Assembly (NCBI GenBank): GCA_963565915.1
Contig: OY751485.1
Location: 3,286,001 to 3,350,000, forward strand
Direction of reading: 5' to 3'
DNA: 64,000 nt
Source: Entoloma clypeatum
Taxonomy: Eukaryota > Basidiomycota > Agaricomycetes > Agaricales > Entolomataceae
Shown here: positions 54,851-64,000 of the stretch, piece after piece
How the letters are laid out: each line of letters begins with the position of its first letter
Position numbering within the stretch: the first letter of the stretch is position 1
Position numbers and translations under genes: made by a program
The notes under the pieces: generated by a model
Database searches by the model: none
The model's input: the letters and a program-made list of their open reading frames with translations, nothing else
What the model was told of the DNA's origin: nothing

Positions 54851-56143
54851 CTATTTTTTTGACTCAATCTCCTTATCTTTTTCCTTGGCTTGAGTGCCGA
54901 CTTGGGTGGCTTTCCCTTTAGCCTTGGAAGCGGAGGAGGTGGACTTGGGACAGTCCTTGACAGCGTGTCCGATGCTACCGCAGAATAAGCAAAGGTTATT
55001 ATTGAAACGATGTTTGCGTTCTTGATATGTCAGTTTGCCGTCTTTGCCTAATTTACTGGAGAGGTCGGGTTTCGGAGTGGATGTGGAAGCGGTAGCGGTA
55101 GTGGGAGCAGAGGGTTTGGTTGATGATGTTTGTGCGGTGGATTGGTTTGGAGCGGATTGTTTCTTGTCGGACTTGGGAGTGGGTTTATCAGTTCTGGATT
55201 TCTCTCATTGACGCTCCCAGTAGCGAGTGTCAATAGTATGAGCCACGGATTGTAGGTCTGGTAAAGACTTGATCTTGGGTTGTTGGGAGAGGATGTCCTT
55301 GATCCGATCCGGAAGTCCGACGTAGTAGCGGTGTCGGAGGGAGTTTTCATCCCAGTCAGTCTTGGTAGCAAGATGTTGGAATTCAACGTTGTACTTCAAT
55401 ATCTTTTGATTTTCCTTCATCCATAGGTTGTCCAACTGTTCTTTGGCTTCACCCTGAGGGTCAATGGTACCAAACTCGGAGCGGAGAAGTCAGACGAACT
55501 CGGGGAAAGAACCCCGCCAATTGGGTTCATCATCGTCAAGAATGAAGGGTTCAAAAAATTCGAGTGCTGTGCCTCGGAAGTAAGACATGGCAAAGTTGAC
55601 TTTGGAATGTTCTGAGTCGAAGTTGTTGTTGTTGGAGAAGTAAAGTTTGCATTGTAATATAAATGCGGAGAGTTTGCGCGGATCGGATCCATTGAAGGTA
55701 TCCGGTTCGTTGGCATACTACTTTTTCTTCTTTGTGTCACGACGTTTCAACTCTTTGGTCATGAGCAGAATGGCTTCAGCTAGATTGGGTTCCTGATCTG
55801 GATTGGAATCGGAGTCGTCCAAATCTCCATGTAAACTACCGTCGGAAGGAGGAGGAGATCCTCCTGGAGGTCCGCCGAATAAGCCAGAATTTAGAGGTGC
55901 GGAGGGTTCTGTTGGTGGGTTTAGTGGAGGACTGGCAGGAAGTGGTGGGAGCTGAGAGTTGGAAGAAGGCGGAGGAACAGATGGTCTGGGGGTAGGAGCG
56001 GATGATGATGCTGTGGCTCCTCGAGGGGTAATGGTTACATTGCGTGTTCCTCGAAGAAAAGCAGAGCGTGGTGTGGATGATGAACGTTCTGCTGCTGCAC
56101 GAGCAGTCCTAGTTGTTCGAACTGTATTACGGGTTTGAGACAT
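54851..56143 (-). pseudogene. B2 gag, broken
   Basis: Starts MSQTRNTVRTTRTARAAAER, then NLAEAILLMTKELKRRDTKK, NEPDTFNGSDPRKLSAFILQ, FRGTALEFFEPFILDDDEP and a CCHC knuckle CLFCGSIGHAVKDC. Aligns with B gag throughout. Stops after TKKKK, after FPEFV (TGA) and after YWERQ (TGA). Confidence 0.9.
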
Positions 56144-56194
56144 GTGGGTAGAGGTTGTTGGGTAAATCAAAGAATGGTGGTAGTTCAAATATAC

Positions 56195-56737
56195 TGTCAC
56201 ATAGCGCTTTTCTCAATGTTGGAAAACGTCGGACGAGTCGGAGCAGAGTAGCAGAGGAGCGGATGCGATAAGTGCGACGTTGGCAGAAAGTACCTGGCTT
56301 CAACTTGTGCATTGCGCCCCACTCTTTGACGTGGTCCTCAATTTTAGATTGGTGGATGTCGGATGAGCGGATGAGCGGATGAACGGAGGTGATGGAGAGA
56401 ATGCTCAAAAGCAAGTAGAGATGGATGCGAATGAGGTGTAACATATGATATTTGAACTGAGGTTCTACGACAGGTTTGTACACTATTTATAGTAGACTAG
56501 AATGATCAGCATTACTATAAGTGATGTGCAGATATCGGAGTTGACCATTGGAACATTCGGAGTACGGAGAGTAGCAAATGAAAAGTGAACAACATATGTC
56601 TACTTGTAAGTATGGTTGAGATGTTACGTAGTAGAAGTATAATCAAATATAAATAGAATGTCGTCGGAGTGGATGTCAGATCGGATGAATCGTCGGAGTC
56701 GTCGGATAAGTCGGATATGAATCGTATGGTTATGACA
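56195..56737 (-). repeat. 5' LTR of B2 (right on + strand)
   Basis: TGTCACATAGCGC to GGTTATGACA. TCGGATG and GCGGATG repeats in the middle. Confidence 0.85.
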
Positions 56738-57305
56738 CATGTTGTTCTGTTGTGACGGTATTCCCAGGGGCAGCAATGCCAGTGGCTCTGGGAGTGTTGA
56801 ACACTATTCCGTTATAACTGCTGCAATAGGTCTCAACAAAATTTGAACATGCTCAAGTCTTCTCCCATAAATTCTGATGCGGCTGATGAAATACATCGCA
56901 CAATTCTGGCTGAGGATCATAGGCTATGCCTACGCCTGAAAGGTAATCCTCAAGCGAGCAATCAGAAACATGGTTTGGATGATGGTAATTGTATTTTTCA
57001 ACAATTAATTCTCGAACCTTGGTGTAGGTGAGACCATCATTGTAGAGAAGAATCTCTGTGGCATAGTCATCCCAATCAGGAGATGGGAGCGAAGATAGTA
57101 ACATTAGGGTGCATGTCGATTGATGAATAGAATGATGTGTGCTGAGGTGATCATAGATCTTATCGAGATAATCGATCTCGATTGCAGGGTGTCGCTTGAT
57201 TGAAAGTTTGAAAGACAATGCGGCACCAACATCAGACAGGACTGTTGTGTAGATGGCCTGTCCATATCTATTTTTCAACTCAAACCAAGTCTCGTGAGAC
57301 GTGCT
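56738..57305 (-). pseudogene. Copia-type gag remnant
   Basis: On the - strand: HETWFELKNRYGQAIYTTVL, SFKLSIKRHPAIEIDYLDKI, MLLSSLPSPDWDDYATEILL and TYTKVRELIVEKYN, the pattern of basidiomycete Copia gag (UBN2-like) proteins. The Lys run at its apparent start is the poly-A of the adjacent LINE, so the LINE cut this gag. Nothing else of the Copia element is seen. Confidence 0.75.
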
Positions 57306-60300
57306 CTTTTTTTTTTTTTTTTTTTTTTTCCTTTTTTTTGTCAACAATTTATATAGTGGTATACTAGAGGTACAGTCCGCTTGACATAGAGTAAACTACA
57401 TTGATCCGAGGATCTACGTATGCATGAAGAACAAGTGGCGCAAAGCTCCGTCGAGCTGATAAGTCCTCGCGCCAGGACGGGGGAGTCTGTTATAAACAAA
57501 CACGTTAGTATGCGCACCCGAATATTTGGCCGCGCGATACAAGAGCACTCCAACCTTGTGAGGTTGGTCGTTAGCAGCGCTGGGGGGTGTCTGCGCCCTA
57601 CCCACCAAAGAAGCGCCTGTGCGGTTCTTACCCTTTGATCGTGTTCGCTTGCCAGAGGGGGCTGCACCCCTTTGTACCCAGCGCGCTACCACGCGACTAC
57701 CGCCAACGGTTGTGTTGGGCGTTGGACGATCCCTAAAGGCAAAGGCCCCTGGGTTATCCATAATGAATTTCCCAAAGATGTCCCATGTGGGAGTGTTCCT
57801 CGAGAAGGTGGGCATGTCTGGGGGCCTGGTGGGGTGGTGCAGACATTTGTAGAATACGTGGGCGAAGTCCTCGATGGACCCCGATCCACAGTCGCATTGT
57901 TTGATCTTGTCACCAATATTGAACCTATGTCTATAGTGGCCAATTGGGGCGTGACTGATGAGGCCATGGACCATTTGAGCCATGAGGGATTGGGAGTGAC
58001 CCACATCCTTAAGCCATGTGCCGCCCTTGAGGTGGGACGGTCTCATTCTTTTGGCCCGAGCGTGGTCTTGGCGTCTGACACATGACCTTGGGAATTGGTA
58101 GTGATGGCCGACATACTTGGGGGACTGATACAGGTTGTTCCAGTCGCCTAGCATGTCATCCGTGAATTGTTTCGTGTTGAAATCGAGGGATCTGGAGGCT
58201 GACTCACCACACTCAATGTGTATCGAGGAGGCGAAGTTGTGCACTGCATGATGGGGTTCGAAGCCATAGTCCGAGCAATCAGGGACATGGTGAAAGAAGA
58301 CCTTGGATTTCAGACCTGGTTCCTCAAACCAAGGGACCAGGTTACTGATGATAGCGAGCGCAGTTGCCTGCAAGGAGTGGAGATCCAGGTCTGTGGCGCG
58401 CCGAATGGCGTTAACAGAGTCGGTGAAGATGTGGATTTCTTCCAGTTGGGAGAGACCCCCTAGCAGAGTGACCAGGTTGGAGAACCCATGTCCTATTGCT
58501 AAGGTTTCAGTGTCGTCAGAGACTGCGAGGCCACCAGCCGCCCAGCCTTTGTTGATGGAGTACCCCATGTGCCAGGTTTCCCAAGCTGCAACAGCTTGAT
58601 GGCCCGACACAAGGGAGGGAACGGCCGCGTCGGTGACAATGACGGCGGATTTGTTAGAGCAGATGTTGGCATCGAACACCTTGTTAAGGGTGATGAGGCG
58701 TAACTTCCTGGCTTCGGCACGCTCCTTAGCGGTTTTGCCATGGATAAGGGCGATGTCGTGGATGATGCGATTGGGAAATCAGTCGAGGACACGTTTTTCT
58801 GGCTCGTTGTAATTATTGAAGGGTGATAGGGGGACAGTCACGTTTGCACGGTATGCCCAGATATCGATGAGGGGGGATTTAAGATTATACATAAATTCCG
58901 GGGAGTACCATGGTTGCTTTGAGGGATCTTCCTCATCGCAGACCATGACGGTCATGTGTCGTGGTGCAAGAGAGTGCATATGGACGCGGTTTCTGCAGGA
59001 GAGCTTCTTTAGGTGCAGATGCACCAGAGGCAGACCAGCAAGGGATTCAACCGCCCCTGTGGGGGTGGTACGGAAGGCTCCCAGGATCCACAGGGCTGCA
59101 CACCTCTGCACTCTGGATATAGACTTGATGACACCCTTATTACGGGCACCATTGAAGTTCCATAGATTGGCACCATATAGAGCGATTGGTAGAATACACG
59201 ATTGGTATAGGGTGCGTTTGTGTTTGGGCGTGAGTCCGCGGACTGAGTTCCCCAGAGATAGTAAGGCTCCTGTTGCAGAGAAAGCCTTAGTGGCGTACCG
59301 TTTCGCATGCTCGGTGAACAGAAGCTTTCGGTCAAAGAAGAATCCCAGGTACCTCCAGAAGGTCTTGGGGACAAGAGGCGAATCGCCGGTGAAGGGCGCA
59401 TATCCTAGGTCAACCGGCGGGTTATCATCGCCATTCTTCCTGGAAAAATGGAACACCTCCGATTTAGAGTGCTCGAGGACAAGCCCAAGGGCTGTGGTCA
59501 GCTCGAACAGACATTTGTATGCCTTTTTTAGTTTGCAAGGTTTTCTTTCCACGTCTCAGACTGGACTATGATGGTCCCATCATCTACGTAGGAAATGAGG
59601 CTAGCCTGTGATTGTTCGGCATGAAACACGTACATCAGCGGGGCAAGGTATATGGATGATAGCATGGGAAGAGGGCAGAGCCCTGACCTACGCCAATGTC
59701 CATGGAGAAAAGGTTGGAGAGGTCATCCTCCCAGGCATATTGAGTCTGTCTCCCTATTAGGTAGTTGGAGAAGAAGTCCATGACAGTGTCAGGGAACCCC
59801 ATCCTATCTAGTATGAGCACGATAACCGAGTGGTTTAGAGAGGGAAAGTATTGTGCCAAGTCAATGGCAACAACACTGGTCTTGAGTTTCCTTGGCCACC
59901 CCGCGTGTATGAGGTGGGTGAGGAATTGTCCGGCGTCTTCAGTGGAGTTCTGTCGAACCCCTCCAAATTGTCCTGGGTGAAGCAGACCGTAGCGGGCGAG
60001 TTCCCATTGCAGTCTGTTAGCGATAGCTTTCTCAAATAGTTTGCCCAGGGTGTTTAGGAGCACGATGGGGCGAAACACTTTGGGAACGTCATACACCGGC
60101 TTATTTGGTTTAGGAATAATGACGGTCGTTGAGATTTTGAATGCGTCAGGCCAGAACCCTGCCAAGAGGCAAGCGTTCAGGATCCAGACGAACAGCTTCA
60201 GGATATGCTCATGTGCGATCAGGCACTTGAGGTGGGACCATGTAAGGTGATCGGGGCCAGGGGCAGACCGGCTGGAACAGCCGGCCAGAGCCTGGAGGAC

Positions 60301-61550
60301 CTCTTGCGATGAAAATGGAACTCAAGCCCTTTTGGGCTGAGGTTCGAGAGCACTGCGCAGCCTGTCAGGGTCGACAGGGCGCGCTTCGGCAGACTGAGAA
60401 GACTTATGAAATGCCTCACAAGTCTCGGCAGTTGTGGAGCAGGTCTCACCTTCAAAAGTAATAGCCTCAGGAGAGGCATTCTTTCGTGGGCCGACCCAGG
60501 AGGTAAGGTCCCAGGGACGCTTATTTTTGTTGGAGACTTCGTCGATTTTCTCATCAAAGAAGTTCCGTTTGGCGCGAATGATTTTGTGCATGTCGCGCCA
60601 GTCTTGGTCTGTCTTGCCCGAGTTGGAGTAGGTGCGCCACCCGGCCTTGCAGTCCTTATCCCACCAGCCCTTCGACTGGAACGAGTCCTGGGGAGAGCGA
60701 GAGAATTCGGTCCACTCGGCCAGGATGAGCTCCTATACCTTCTGGGTAATACTAGTGATGTCCTCCCTGGAGGCCGTAGCCGGGATAGGGATAGAGGACA
60801 TGGATTCCATGAGTGCAGACAGGAAATGAGTTTCCTCTTCCAAGTCTGGGACTATACGGTAGTGTTCCTTTGCGTTAATGAGGGGGGATCTGAGGAGGGT
60901 GATGATCGATTGGTGGTCCGATTCGTCTGGGCTCCCAAGTTTAATGATTGAGTCCTTGTCCATGTTAGGGAGGAAGACCAGAGCAATGATGGATGGGGCA
61001 TTGTTATTCTTAGGGAAGTGGGTAAACCCAGTCCTATGATGAACAAGACCATGTGAGAATGTGAAGTCTGAGAGGAGAGACACATTATGGTTGTGGCACA
61101 CCACTTTGGGGTCCCATAGCGGTGAGGGGCAATTAAAATTGCCACCTATGTACCAAATAGGAGGAAGGGATGTTCCAAGAGTGGCAAGGACACGTATGGC
61201 TGTGCCCTGCGTGTCCAAGTAGGCATTAATCAAGTTGATCTGTCCCTCAGGGACAGACAATGAAAGGAGGTTGACATCCCGGTGGCGGATAATGTCTGAG
61301 CGAAGTTTAGGTTTCATGGCAGAACACCGCCTGTGCACGTAAACAATGGCGAGGGGTCGTAGATCCTCATCGAAATTAGATGGGTCAAGGACAGGCTCCG
61401 AATGGTGGAGGCACATCCAGTCAGGGTGGTTCGGCGGACCCACAAGGGGCTCGCCGTCTTTACTCATCATGGAGGCGACATGTCTTATGGTAGCCCATGG
61501 GGGCTCTTGCACGAAGATGATGTCGAGGTTATCTTTTTGTTGCTCTAACA
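57306..61550 (-). mobile_element. LINE (non-LTR retrotransposon) with endonuclease, RT and RNase H
   Basis: Poly-A (as a T tract) at 57308-57337, then a 3' UTR ending TATATAAATTGTTGACA in coding direction. The 5' side is cut at 61550 by the LTR of C2, so ORF1 is not in the window. Same family as 14961-15645 and, judged by the 3' tail, as 25982-28290. Confidence 0.92.
57414..61550 (-). pseudogene. LINE ORF2: APE endonuclease, RT, RNase H-like, C-terminal CCHC-like region
   Basis: Endonuclease (60733-61550): LDIIFVQEPPWA, INLINAYLDTQG, WYIGGNFNCPSPLWDP (family GDFN has Gly instead of Asp) and DESDHQSIITLL. RT (58779-60340): STTVIIPKPNKPVYDVPKVF, RPIVLLNTLGKLFEKAIANR, VVAIDLAQYFPSLNHSVIV, then a YVDD active site (SYVDDGTIIVQSE at ~59580). 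RNase H (57414-58679): HIFTDSVNAIRRATDL. Last comes CDCGSGSIEDFAHVFYKC, a zinc-binding-like CxC..HxxxxC. Stops and shifts separate the blocks near 58790, 59535, 59640, 60340 and 60733. Confidence 0.9.
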
Positions 61551-61880
61551 TGTTACGGACTAACGACTACGCTTACTTTTTCACTTTTACTCATCGGCCC
61601 CGCTTACACATATCGTATTATACTTTATTCCCTTTAGTATACTTCGTCTGACTCATTCCGCAGTCAGCTTACTCATTAGTGCATAGCCTTCCGCAGTCGC
61701 CTTACTCATGCGCACTGCCTTCCGCAGTTACTGACTCATTCGCTACCGCTCATAGTCAGTACTATATAAACCTCATGTACCATAGCTACATTCCTTAGAT
61801 TTAGCAATCACATTGCTCTTCGCCTTTCCATCTTCCTGCATACTCTGCCCGAACCTTGGAACGGTTTGTTACGCATAACA
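61551..61880 (+). repeat. 5' LTR of C2
   Basis: TGTTACGGACTAACG to ACGCATAACA, 330 bp, with TATATAAACCTC near 61763 as a likely TATA box. Shorter than the C1 LTR (402 bp). Confidence 0.92.
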
Positions 61881-62084
61881 AGTTGCTAAATCTCGTTAGG
61901 TTCACCCAGAGCGAAGAGAGCAACTACCAGACGAGTCAAGACGTCGCGCTTCTTTGAAGACTTCACCAGTAACCCATTCAGCACGCCAGAAGCCCGACAG
62001 GAGGAGCTAAGTCCTCGAGACAGTATCGATTTTACGCTTATCCAGCAGTACATCGAATCGGAGATCCGTCGCATCCTACAGCAG

Positions 62085-62669
62085 GTGCTTGACGAAGAAC
62101 TAGACAACGACGAGCATCGCCCCCACGGCGAGATAGCAGAGAGCATCCATCTTGCTCGGCAACACCAGATCGCGCGTTACAACACCCGACAGAACGAACT
62201 CGAAAGCTTTCGCGTTCAAGAAGGACCTCAGACAGGTCGGATCACAGAGATCAGAGAGTTTATCGGTGTCCAGACAACCGTTATCAGAAGATTGATTAGG
62301 ACGCTCACATCGAGACGTCCCAGAGCCACATCATCACGTCCTACTCGAAGCAGCAGATCTACGCCCACTTCACCATCGAAGAACAACAAACCGAGTACAA
62401 CCGTTGGGCACGAAACGAGAGACTTGACCCCTTCTCGCGACCAACAGACGCGCAGGAACAGAGATTCCTTAGAGATTTACAGAGGAAATACCCTGAACGT
62501 TTTGCCACCGATTCCGCCGACGAGTCCCCTGACGAATTTACTTTTGACTCCGCGCAGTCAGATACCGAACAGACGCCTAGAACAGGGACTGATTTTCAAC
62601 CCCTACCTGTATCCCGAACCCCATCTTCATCCCAACAATCCGACACCTCTCCTACTCCGCAGGTTCTAG
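62085..62669 (+). CDS. Frame upstream of C2 gag
   Basis: ESIHLARQHQIARYNTRQNE and TEIREFIGVQTTVIRRLIRT, preceded in frame by FTLIQQYIESEIRRILQQ without an ATG. The -1 frame opens from ~62330 (TSYSKQQIYAHFTIEEQQTE; YNRWARNERLDPFSRPT) and runs straight into gag at 62672. The switch point lies near 62300-62340, either by frameshifting or by an old mutation shared with C1. Confidence 0.5.
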   Translation: MLDEELDNDEHRPHGEIAESIHLARQHQIARYNTRQNELESFRVQEGPQTGRITEIREFIGVQTTVIRRLIRTLTSRRPRATSSRPTRSSRSTPTSPSKNNKPSTTVGHETRDLTPSRDQQTRRNRDSLEIYRGNTLNVLPPIPPTSPLTNLLLTPRSQIPNRRLEQGLIFNPYLYPEPHLHPNNPTPLLLRRF

Positions 62670-62671
62670 AC

Positions 62672-63541
62672 ATGGCAGAAGCACCGACAGTACAAACAAT
62701 GGATACATCCAAGATCATCAAAGATCCTGGGATGTTCAAAGACAGACACACCTTCGACGAGTGGTGGAAAGCCACCAAATTATACATCAGGTTCCAGAAG
62801 GGCCTGTCCGACGATCAGAAGATTCTTGCGGTGTTATCCCGCATGATGGAAGGGTCCGGTAAACACTGGGCCAGCAACAAGTTAGACGACCTTGCCACCG
62901 ATGGCGAGAACATCACCTGGTTAGGATTCTCAGACGACATCGCTACGCGATTCTCTATTGCCAACAAGTCGGCAGCGGCCAAGGCGAAACTCGAAGTCCT
63001 GAAACAGGAGAAACGCACCATCGACGAATTCTTGGACGAATTCGAAGAGATCTTGAAGCTGTCAAACCTTGGCGAAGAAACTGGGAAATACATCCTGGAA
63101 AAGAACGTCAACTGCAGAATTTCTGAACAAGTGGCTAGCGATGGCAAGACGTACACTGATTACGCAAAGGAGATCCGAAACAAGGGACGACAGATGGAGG
63201 GACATGCATTAGTCATCCGAGGGGGTGGCGACACACGCACCGGATCGGGCACCACTTATGGCGGTCAAGGCAAAGCCATGGAGATCGACAAAGCAGGAGT
63301 AGCCCGTTGCTACAACTGTCAGCGCTTTGGTCACCTTGCCAAAGACTGCAAAGTCCCAAAGAAGAAAGATGGTCGTAAGTGTTTCAACTGCGACCAAGAA
63401 GGACATATCGCGCGCAACTGCCGCAAGCTGAAGAAGAACTCTGGAAAGATTAGGAAGGTGTCTGATGGAGATACCGATGATGACGATGAAACCATCACCA
63501 TAGAGACCGATGAGAAGGATTTTCCCGAAGGGTCCGATTAA
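62672..63541 (+). CDS. C2 gag (capsid and nucleocapsid), open
   Basis: 289 residues: MAEAPTVQTMDTSKIIKDPG, DEWWKATKLYIRFQKGLSDD, a capsid helical region (IDEFLDEFEEILKLSNLGEE) and two CCHC knuckles, CYNCQRFGHLAKDC and CFNCDQEGHIARNC. Acidic tail ending KDFPEGSD. It has CGA where C1 has TGA at both C1 stop sites. Forms the particle and binds element RNA. Confidence 0.95.
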   Translation: MAEAPTVQTMDTSKIIKDPGMFKDRHTFDEWWKATKLYIRFQKGLSDDQKILAVLSRMMEGSGKHWASNKLDDLATDGENITWLGFSDDIATRFSIANKSAAAKAKLEVLKQEKRTIDEFLDEFEEILKLSNLGEETGKYILEKNVNCRISEQVASDGKTYTDYAKEIRNKGRQMEGHALVIRGGGDTRTGSGTTYGGQGKAMEIDKAGVARCYNCQRFGHLAKDCKVPKKKDGRKCFNCDQEGHIARNCRKLKKNSGKIRKVSDGDTDDDDETITIETDEKDFPEGSD

Positions 63542-63603
63542 ACGACGCTAAGTCGCGACCCTTATCCATTAAACGAACTCGCTTGCCTGGTGCAACTACA
63601 GAC

Positions 63604-64000
63604 AATATAACTTATGTTATCCCTGCAAAGCGAGCCGTTGCGTCAACTAAGATTGTCAAGGGAGATAAACCTCCGAAACGACGAGAGATCAAGCTGCAAG
63701 CTCAGATCAAAACACGACGAGGACCAAAGGCCATTCAACCCGAGGTTGATAGCGGATGTGAACGCACATGTATCCATCCCAGAATAGTACGCGAACAGAA
63801 CCTTCCCACACGTGGAATAAAGCCCATATCAATCCTAAATGCGGATGGATCGCCGAACCAACAACAGAAAGCAGAAAAACTTGCCGAAGTCAAGCTGGAC
63901 TTAGGAACACACCAGGAAACCATGGAAGCAATGGTATTGGACATTGGGAGAACAGACATGCTTTTGGGGCATGACTGGTTGGTGCACCACAACCCCACAA
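63604..64000 (+). CDS. C2 pol start: aspartic protease (partial, window end)
   Basis: After gag the frame gives NITYVIPAKRAVASTKIVKG and the protease core EVDSGCERTCIHPRIV, then ILNADGSPNQQQKAEKLAEV and LLGHDWLVHHNP before the window ends. The D-S-G motif is intact. Open over the visible part. Confidence 0.85.

Larger units (their letters stand above)
50231..56737 (-). mobile_element. Gypsy chromovirus B2, diverged relative of B, decayed
   Basis: Left LTR 50231-50459 (truncated), right LTR 56195-56737. Same gene order as B, including the opposite-strand ORF next to the 3' LTR. Contains a solo LTR of another family. Flanks GCTTCC and CATGTT do not match, so one side has been lost or rearranged. 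After the 5' LTR comes GTATATTTGAACTACCACC, clearly related to the same spot in B. Confidence 0.9.
61551..64000 (+). mobile_element. Gypsy chromovirus C2, 5' part, runs off the window
   Basis: 5' LTR 61551-61880, then gag and the protease. Closely related to C1 but with an intact gag, so it is younger or less decayed. It is inserted in the LINE at 61550. Confidence 0.92.

Noticed and set aside
57306..57347. Lys-rich start of the Copia gag frame as a real N-terminus
   Set aside because: The Lys run is translated LINE poly-A at the insertion junction.

Overview
This window looks like basidiomycete (probably Agaricomycete) nuclear DNA. The evidence is dense genes with many ~50-60 nt introns, a Gα paralogue with a divergent GTPase motif, an Rho2-like GTPase, a YAT-type amino-acid permease, and a transposon load dominated by chromodomain Ty3/Gypsy elements. 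It has two parts.

The first part (1 to ~13.6 kb) is a compact host gene island. On the + strand are a heterotrimeric Gα subunit (5' end outside the window), a possible XRCC4/PAXX-like protein, a bacterial-type mannose-1-phosphate guanylyltransferase with an N-terminal coiled-coil extension, an amino-acid permease, and an unidentified coiled-coil protein. On the - strand are the splicing factor Spp2, the Fe-S assembly factor Isa2, an Rho2-like GTPase and ketopantoate hydroxymethyltransferase. Spacing is often under 120 bp. I rebuilt most exon joins from frame and GT-AG sites. Two introns appear to be GC-AG.

The second part (~15 to 64 kb) is almost entirely nested transposable elements. I name the families locally. 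A is a Gypsy chromovirus with an LTR starting TGTAAGGGC. B is a Gypsy chromovirus rich in TCGGA, and B2 is a diverged relative. C is a Gypsy chromovirus with an LTR starting TGTTACGGAC. There are also a pogo/Fot1-like DNA transposon, two LINE families, a hAT-like non-autonomous element, solo LTRs and a Copia gag remnant. Order: LINE fragment (14.96-15.65); pogo 3' half, reversed (15.65-16.33); A(-) (16.3-28.6), interrupted by C1 (18.6-25.25) and by a LINE carrying only ORF1 (25.98-28.29); a repeat-rich block (28.6-31.9); pogo 5' half (31.9-33.69); A(+) (33.69-48.17), carrying B (36.74-43.67), a solo C LTR and a second LINE fragment; A3(-) (48.2-50.2); B2 (50.2-56.7) with its own solo LTR; Copia gag remnant; a long LINE (57.3-61.55); and C2 (61.55 to the window end).

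Most insertions keep target-site duplications, so their relative order can be read. The two pogo halves join in frame across a shared TGGAC duplication, although they lie ~15 kb apart in opposite orientation. This points to an inversion between A copies, or to a misassembly there. Most element genes are broken by TGA codons that replace CGA, as expected from CpG decay or RIP-like mutation.

The best candidates for something undescribed are accessory genes between the chromodomain and the 3' LTR. B and B2 carry one on the opposite strand, convergent with pol, with a shared basic C-terminal tail. C1 carries an unrelated one on the sense strand. Families A and B are also strikingly enriched in a TCGGA/TCCGA pentamer.
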